This document shows positions 59,712 through 64,000 of a stretch of 64,000 nucleotides of DNA, in pieces. The notes beneath the pieces are model-generated. The model was not told where the DNA came from. It saw only the letters and a list, made by a program, of their open reading frames with translations, and searched no databases. A program made the translations under genes and the position numbers. Each line of letters opens with the position of its first letter. Within the stretch, counting starts at the first letter, position 1. The stretch comes from Bog-473 sp963736525 (GTDB taxonomy: Bacteria > Actinomycetota > Acidimicrobiia > Acidimicrobiales > RAAP-2): positions 186,001-250,000 of the forward strand of contig CAVTPF010000014.1 of assembly GCA_963736525.1 (NCBI GenBank). The letters are read 5' to 3'.

Positions 59712-60844
59712 GCGTCCAACGTCTTGGACACCACGGCCCGGTCGTCGAACTCGGCCTCGGCTTTTCGCCGACCCGCGGCGCCCATCCGGCGCCGGAGGGC
59801 GGGGTCGCGCAGGAGCTTCTCAATGGCCGCAGCGAGCCCCTCAGAGTCGCGAAGAGGGACGAGCAGCCCGGACTGTCCGTGCGAGACGACCTGGCGGCAG
59901 CCCCGGATGTCGGTGGCGATCACGGGCAGGCCGCTGGCTGCTGCCTCCATGGCGGATCGGGGGAAGCCTTCACGGTGGGAAGGCAAGACGAAGACGTCGA
60001 ACCCCGCATAGACCTGCTCCATGTCGTCCCGGCTCCCGGCGAAGACGATGCGCGCGCGGCGGCGGACGGCGTCCAGCTCCTCTGGCGGGACCGCGTCGGA
60101 CTTGTCGGGATCGGCGCCCCCCACCACGACGAAGACGACATCGGGATGCGTGTCGCGCAGGCGCTCGGCGGCGGCAAAGAGCTCGCGGAAGCCCTTCTGC
60201 CAGACGAGGCGCGCCACGGTTCCGACCACGACGTCCCCCGCTCCGACCCCGAGGTCCACCCGGGCTCGTCGGCAGCTCTGCTCGCTCCCTCGGGGACGGA
60301 AGCGCTTCAGGTCGACGCCGTTGCCGAGCAGTACGAGCTTGTCTCGTGGCACGCCCAGACGGGCCAGCACGCGGAGGTCCTCGGGGTTCTGGACCAGCTC
60401 CGCTCCCGAGCACATCGACGCCGCTCGTTCCAGGGCGTACACCACGGCTCTGCGGGACGCCCGATCCTCGGGGCTGGCGTAGAGTCCGTGCACCGTGTTG
60501 ACGATGCCGGGCACGCCTGCGGCACGGGCGGCCACGCGACCGTAGAGGCCCGGCTTGGGGTTGTGCGTGTGCACGATGTCGGGCCTGAGGCGCCGGAAGA
60601 GCCGCCAGAGCTCGACGAGCGCCATGGCGTCCTGGCCGACGGCGGTGGAGCGGGTGGCATGTCGCAGCGGCTCGTGACGGATGCCCCACGATTCGAGCTG
60701 CGGGACGAACGGTCCCGGCGCCGACGCTGCGACAACCTCCATGCCTGCCTCCGCAAATGCGCGGAGCTGCGGTCCGAGGAGCAGCACGAGGCTCATGTCG
60801 ACGGTGGTGACATGGACCAGCTTCTTCCCGACCAGGGTGCTCAA
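59636..60844 (-). CDS. GT4 family glycosyltransferase
   Basis: Protein of 402 residues. KKLVHVTTVDMSLVLLLGPQ is the typical N-terminus of the WcaL/PglA-like enzymes that begin with a K(I/L)VHVTT strand; HTHNPKPGLYGRVAARAAGV, VGTVARLVWQKGF, VFVVVGGADP and HREGFPRSAMEAAASGLPV (E-x7-E) follow. The likely start is TTG 60844, overlapping the upstream stop as TTGA, because the first strand begins right after it. It forms a two-gene operon with the next glycosyltransferase upstream. Confidence 0.88.
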   Translation of the reverse strand: MSTLVGKKLVHVTTVDMSLVLLLGPQLRAFAEAGMEVVAASAPGPFVPQLESWGIRHEPLRHATRSTAVGQDAMALVELWRLFRRLRPDIVHTHNPKPGLYGRVAARAAGVPGIVNTVHGLYASPEDRASRRAVVYALERAASMCSGAELVQNPEDLRVLARLGVPRDKLVLLGNGVDLKRFRPRGSEQSCRRARVDLGVGAGDVVVGTVARLVWQKGFRELFAAAERLRDTHPDVVFVVVGGADPDKSDAVPPEELDAVRRRARIVFAGSRDDMEQVYAGFDVFVLPSHREGFPRSAMEAAASGLPVIATDIRGCRQVVSHGQSGLLVPLRDSEGLAAAIEKLLRDPALRRRMGAAGRRKAEAEFDDRAVVSKTLDAYERVLIPARSSMRRRTPSSATRPS

Positions 60845-62007
60845 CGCGCCCGTGCCACCTGCAGGTAGATGTCGCCGACGGCCCGACTGGCCTCTGCGAT
60901 GTCGAAGACGGAGCTCCGGAGCTTGGCCTGGCGGCCGAGACGCTCACGCAGTTCCGGATCCGACGCCAACCGCTTCATCGCATCCACCAAGGAACCGGGA
61001 TCCCCCGCCCGCACCAGGAGGGCGTCGACCTCGTCCTCGAGGACCTGGGGCACACCGCCGATCGAACTGGCCACGATCGGCAATCCGACGCTGGTGGCTT
61101 CCATCAACGCCACCGGGAGCCCCTCTTGGGTCGACGCCAGGACGAATGCGTCCGCGCCCGCCAAGAGTTCCGGCACGTCGTCGCGTTGTCCGAGGAACTG
61201 AAACTGATCACCAAGCTGCAGCTCGACGTGACGTGCGTGCAAGGCGTCGCCCAAGGGCCCGCGTCCCACCGCGGCGATGCGGATCGGAAGACCGCCGTCG
61301 GCGATGGACCGGGCTGCAGTGAGCAACACCTCGTATCCTTTCTCCGGACGGAGATTGGCCACAGTCATGAACAGCAGCTCGTCGCGGTCCACCCCGAGCT
61401 CGGATCGCACGCGTGCCCGCAACTCTGCCCGGCGGGCGATCAGCGAGTCCGACCGGGAGAGATCGACCCCGTGCACCACGGTCGTGGCCCGCCGGCGCAA
61501 TGAGGCCGGAAGGGCGTCGTAGGACGCCTGTGACACCGTCACCAGCCGTTCCCGCCTTCCCATGGAGGCTCGCAGTAGGGCCCGATTCACGAGCCTGGCC
61601 CGGTCCCACAAGCTGTGCTCGGTGTAGACGACGCCAGGGCGGTTGGCGCGGGGCAGGGAATCCACGACCAGCTGCCCGAGAGCGGCTGCGTACGGGAGGT
61701 GGAAGTGCACCACGTCGAAGCGCCCCCTCGCCAGCAGGCGCCGGAGGGCCACCATCCACCGCAGATCGGCGTTGTGTGCGGCACCGAGTGGGTGCACCGG
61801 CGTTCCGCCCGCCGTGATGGCAGGCACCAGTGCAGCCTGGTCTCGGAGCACGTAGGCCACCTCGTAGCGGAACCGGCGCCGGTCTCCCGCGGCCACAGTG
61901 TCCACCAGCAGCCGTTCGGCTCCCCCGTAGCCGAGACACTTGATGACCAGCAGCACCCGCACCGGATCACCGGGCGGATGGGTCTCCAACCCCTCTTCAA
62001 CGCCCAC
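60841..62007 (-). CDS. GT4 family glycosyltransferase
   Basis: Protein of 388 residues: VRVLLVIKCLGYGGAERLLV marks the N-domain, VVHFHLPYAAALGQLV, VVYTEHSLWDRAR, FMTVANLRPEKGYEVLL, IAAVGRGPLG and STQEGLPVALMEATSVGLP the donor domain. I chose GTG 62007 because TACTAT lies 6 nt upstream and the sequence further upstream is not conserved. It is first of the two-gene minus-strand unit, divergent from the ABC exporter. Confidence 0.88.
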   Translation of the reverse strand: MGVEEGLETHPPGDPVRVLLVIKCLGYGGAERLLVDTVAAGDRRRFRYEVAYVLRDQAALVPAITAGGTPVHPLGAAHNADLRWMVALRRLLARGRFDVVHFHLPYAAALGQLVVDSLPRANRPGVVYTEHSLWDRARLVNRALLRASMGRRERLVTVSQASYDALPASLRRRATTVVHGVDLSRSDSLIARRAELRARVRSELGVDRDELLFMTVANLRPEKGYEVLLTAARSIADGGLPIRIAAVGRGPLGDALHARHVELQLGDQFQFLGQRDDVPELLAGADAFVLASTQEGLPVALMEATSVGLPIVASSIGGVPQVLEDEVDALLVRAGDPGSLVDAMKRLASDPELRERLGRQAKLRSSVFDIAEASRAVGDIYLQVARAR

Positions 62008-62013
62008 CAGGAG

Positions 62014-62019
62014 ATAGTA
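62014..62019 (-). promoter_or_regulatory. Candidate -10 element of the two-gene glycosyltransferase operon
   Basis: TACTAT on the minus strand, ending 6 nt before GTG 62007; a leaderless arrangement. Confidence 0.5.
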
Positions 62020-62166
62020 CCGGGTGGGCCGGGCCTCTCCGGTGGTCAGCGGTTCCCGGGGTGCGCGATACTGGACGCTCCGATGTCGGTTGGGAACGAG
62101 GGCCTGTGCGGGCGGGCGGAGAGGTGACGTAGTCGATGACCTTGCCGACTCCCTCAGAGGGGGCGG

Positions 62167-62172
62167 TACCAT
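62167..62172 (+). promoter_or_regulatory. Candidate -10 element of the ABC exporter operon
   Basis: TACCAT with a TTGCCG (62142-62147) 19 nt upstream as weak -35. Transcription would begin near 62179, which makes ATG 62211 the likely start and excludes the in-frame ATG at 62136. Confidence 0.35.
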
Positions 62173-62210
62173 TTGCCGCGGGAAGTATTGGGGCGGGCGA
62201 GGGTGCGTCC

Positions 62211-63044
62211 ATGCCGGACGAGCCGGCGAAGGAGCTGATCTACCGGCACCAGGCGCGCATGGGGACGTCGCTCCGCGAGCTGTGGGCGAGCCGCGACATC
62301 ATCTACACCCTGGCGGAACGGGACATCCGGGCGCAGTACAAGCAGGCCACCCTCGGGCTGCTGTGGGCACTGATCCTGCCCCTCGCCATGCTCGGCATCT
62401 TCACCATCATCTTCTCCCGGACGGCATCGAACGGGGTTCCCGGAATTCCCTACCCGATCTTCGCCTACATCGGGATCCTGTGCTGGACCTTCTTCTCCGG
62501 AAGCTTTGGGACGGGCGGCGTGTCGCTCCTGACCAACAACGCCCTCATGAGCAAGACCCAGTTCCCGCGGGAGTGCTTCCCTCTCGAGAGCATCGTGTTC
62601 ACGGCAGTGAACTCGGTTCTGGCGTGGATCCCCCTGGTCCTGCTCTTCGTCTTGTATCGCTTCGTCCCCTACCCGACAACGGTTTGGGTGCCCCTGCTGA
62701 TACTGATCGAGTTGGGCTTCACCATCGGAGTGACGGTCGCGATATCCGCTTTGGTCATCCAGATGCGCGACCTCGCCCAGGTACTTCCCATCGTCGTCAT
62801 GTTGGGACTGTTCGCGACTCCGGTGATCTGGCAGTTCAAGCGCATCCCCGCCAAGTGGCAGATCGTGTATGGCTTCTTCAGTCCGCTCGGGCCCGTGATC
62901 GACGACACCCGCCGCACAATGCTGATGGGCCTGAATCCTGTTCCCGGACCTCTCCTGGCCGCCATCGTCGGCACCGTCTTCTATCTGGTCGTGGGCTATC
63001 GGATCTTCAAGCAATTAGAGGTGAATTTTGCCGACATTGCCTGA
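62211..63044 (+). CDS. Polysaccharide ABC transporter permease (Wzm/TagG type)
   Basis: Protein of 277 residues with six membrane spans. LRELWASRDIIYTLAERDIRAQYKQ is the amphipathic entry helix typical of the ABC-2 polysaccharide exporters, followed by LGLLWALILPLAMLGIF, a central loop with SKTQFPRECFPLE and the late DDTRRTMLMG. The next gene is the ATPase, overlapping by 17 nt. Together they would export a lipid-linked polysaccharide. The in-frame ATG at 62136 adds 25 poorly conserved residues. Confidence 0.9.
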   Translation: MPDEPAKELIYRHQARMGTSLRELWASRDIIYTLAERDIRAQYKQATLGLLWALILPLAMLGIFTIIFSRTASNGVPGIPYPIFAYIGILCWTFFSGSFGTGGVSLLTNNALMSKTQFPRECFPLESIVFTAVNSVLAWIPLVLLFVLYRFVPYPTTVWVPLLILIELGFTIGVTVAISALVIQMRDLAQVLPIVVMLGLFATPVIWQFKRIPAKWQIVYGFFSPLGPVIDDTRRTMLMGLNPVPGPLLAAIVGTVFYLVVGYRIFKQLEVNFADIA

Positions 63045-64000
63045 CGGATCCATCCGCGTCGAGCACGTATGGAAGAAATTCCGCGCCGATCGCACTGCGC
63101 CGCTCTTCTACGACCAGATTCGGCGCTTGCAGCGTTCGTTCACCAAGGGGACGCGGAAGGACTACCGCTGGGTACTGAAGGATGTGAACCTCCGGGTGGA
63201 GCCCGGGGGAACGATGGGGCTCATCGGCATCAATGGCTCGGGGAAGACGACCCTTCTCAAGATCATCAGCAAGGTCACGTACCAGTCGGCTGGTCTGTGT
63301 CAGGTGCAGGGCCGCATCGGCGCACTCCTCAGCGTGACCAGCGGCATCCACCCCGACCTGACCGGACGCGAGAACGTCTACCTCTACGGCGCGGTCCTCG
63401 GCATGCGTCGCAAGATCACCCACGAACGATTCGACGAGATCGTCGAGTTCGCCGGGCTGACCGATGCGATCGATCGCCAGGTCAAGTTCTTCTCTCTCGG
63501 CATGCAAATGCGGCTGGGCTTCTCCATCGCTGCCTTCCTGGAGCCCGACATCCTTCTCGTCGACGAGGTGCTGGCCGTGGGCGATGCCAACTTCCAGCAG
63601 AAGTGCATCCAGCGGATCGAGGAGGTCGTGCGCCAGGGCACCACGCTCGTCTACGTCTCCCACGACCTGACATCGGTGGAGGCCACATGCCAACAAGCGG
63701 TGTGGTTGGCCGATGCGGTCGTCCGGGCTGCGGGTCCCACCAGGGAAGTGGCCGCCCTGTACCGGTCGTCCATTCAGGACGACGCGTCAGTGGCCACCTC
63801 CAACGATGGCGTCGTCCAAATGTTGAAGTCTTCCATCACCGGACCCGACGGAGGACCCGTCCTCTCGCTGGAGGACGCCGAGGTCCGTCTGATGCTCAAC
63901 GCGCCCGAGTCGGTGGAGGCGGACTTCTTCGTCGGCATCTCACTGGGCACGGCGTTCCCCATCTTCATCACCAAGCACCACGGCGTGTTTCCGGCGGGTG
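63028..64000 (+). CDS. Polysaccharide ABC transporter ATP-binding protein (Wzt/TagH type), 3' truncated
   Basis: The frame from TTG 63028 (with AGAGGTGA just upstream) runs off the window; 324 codons are seen. Walker A is GINGSGKTT at residues 67-75, the signature is FSLGMQMRLGFS, Walker B is ILLVDEVLAVGD and the H-loop YVSHD. The N-terminus IRVEHVWKKF and the insert RRLQRSFTKGTRKDYRWVL are typical of TagH/Wzt. A further domain begins near residue 265 and continues past the edge, probably the Wzt-like carbohydrate-binding domain that recognises the chain end. Confidence 0.92.
   Translation, partial: MPTLPDGSIRVEHVWKKFRADRTAPLFYDQIRRLQRSFTKGTRKDYRWVLKDVNLRVEPGGTMGLIGINGSGKTTLLKIISKVTYQSAGLCQVQGRIGALLSVTSGIHPDLTGRENVYLYGAVLGMRRKITHERFDEIVEFAGLTDAIDRQVKFFSLGMQMRLGFSIAAFLEPDILLVDEVLAVGDANFQQKCIQRIEEVVRQGTTLVYVSHDLTSVEATCQQAVWLADAVVRAAGPTREVAALYRSSIQDDASVATSNDGVVQMLKSSITGPDGGPVLSLEDAEVRLMLNAPESVEADFFVGISLGTAFPIFITKHHGVFPAG

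Noticed and set aside
62136..62210. Longer N-terminus of the ABC permease from ATG 62136
   Set aside because: The extra 25 residues are not like the family and the best promoter (62167-62172) lies inside them.

Overview
This window looks like chromosomal DNA of a high-GC member of the Actinomycetota, possibly an Acidimicrobiia-like lineage (an inference from gene content; no rRNA or marker phylogeny is available here). The support is very GC-rich coding DNA, frequent GTG starts, several LLM-type (F420/flavin) oxidoreductases, a mycothiol-amidase-like LmbE protein, an ECF sigma with a ZAS anti-sigma, a DUF222/HNH (13E12-type) protein, and many starts preceded at 6-9 nt by a TANNNT hexamer, which fits leaderless mRNAs. 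I see no tRNA, rRNA, CRISPR array or insertion sequence.

Region by region. 1-5.9 kb: propionyl/methylmalonyl-CoA metabolism (mutase large subunit, biotin-dependent carboxylase alpha subunit, biotin ligase) with an M20 amidohydrolase, a small monooxygenase-like protein and a frameshifted acetyltransferase. 5.9-12.8 kb: a tightly overlapping nucleotide-sugar and glycosyltransferase operon (dTDP-glucose dehydratase-like, dTDP-rhamnose reductase, UDP-glucose dehydrogenase, UDP-xylose synthase, two GT2 enzymes) ending in a secreted protein with two fused retropepsin-like domains. 13-14.7 kb: an ArsR/SRPBCC pair and an SDR. 14.7-20.6 kb: a lower-GC segment with a membrane acyltransferase, an SCP2-type thiolase, an SDR and a GT-C-like membrane protein. 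20.8-31.3 kb: accessory metabolism, including an LLM enzyme, an HNH protein, a quinone reductase, acetyltransferases, DNA glycosylase Tag, an acyl-CoA synthetase, an aldehyde dehydrogenase and a hydrolase. 31.3-31.8 kb: a gene-free stretch with several GCAA-capped hairpins, possibly a structured RNA. 31.8-35.8 kb: an overlapping operon LLM-thiolase-KAS III-nucleotidyltransferase. 35.8-42.5 kb: a thioesterase and threonine aldolase flanking a perfect inverted repeat, another LLM enzyme, an LmbE deacetylase, an ECF sigma/anti-sigma pair and S-adenosylhomocysteine hydrolase. 42.8-43.9 kb: a membrane protein joining a J-domain to an Mrr-like nuclease domain.

44.2-64.0 kb is a large surface-polysaccharide locus: acyltransferase-SGNH, sulfotransferase, polysaccharide deacetylase, formyltransferase, epimerase, UDP-sugar dehydrogenase, FlaA1/CapD-type dehydratase, a Wzz-like co-polymerase, a BY-kinase relative lacking its ATP-binding motifs, a polymerase-like membrane protein, four GT4 glycosyltransferases (plus a remnant of a fifth) and an ABC exporter running off the right edge. 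Together these would make nucleotide sugars (uronic acids, xylose, deoxy and amino sugars), assemble a chain and decorate it with acyl, formyl and sulfate groups before export. The items I would look at first are the J-domain/Mrr fusion, the double retropepsin, the ATPase-dead BY-kinase, the GCAA-hairpin stretch and the symmetric divergent leaderless promoters.
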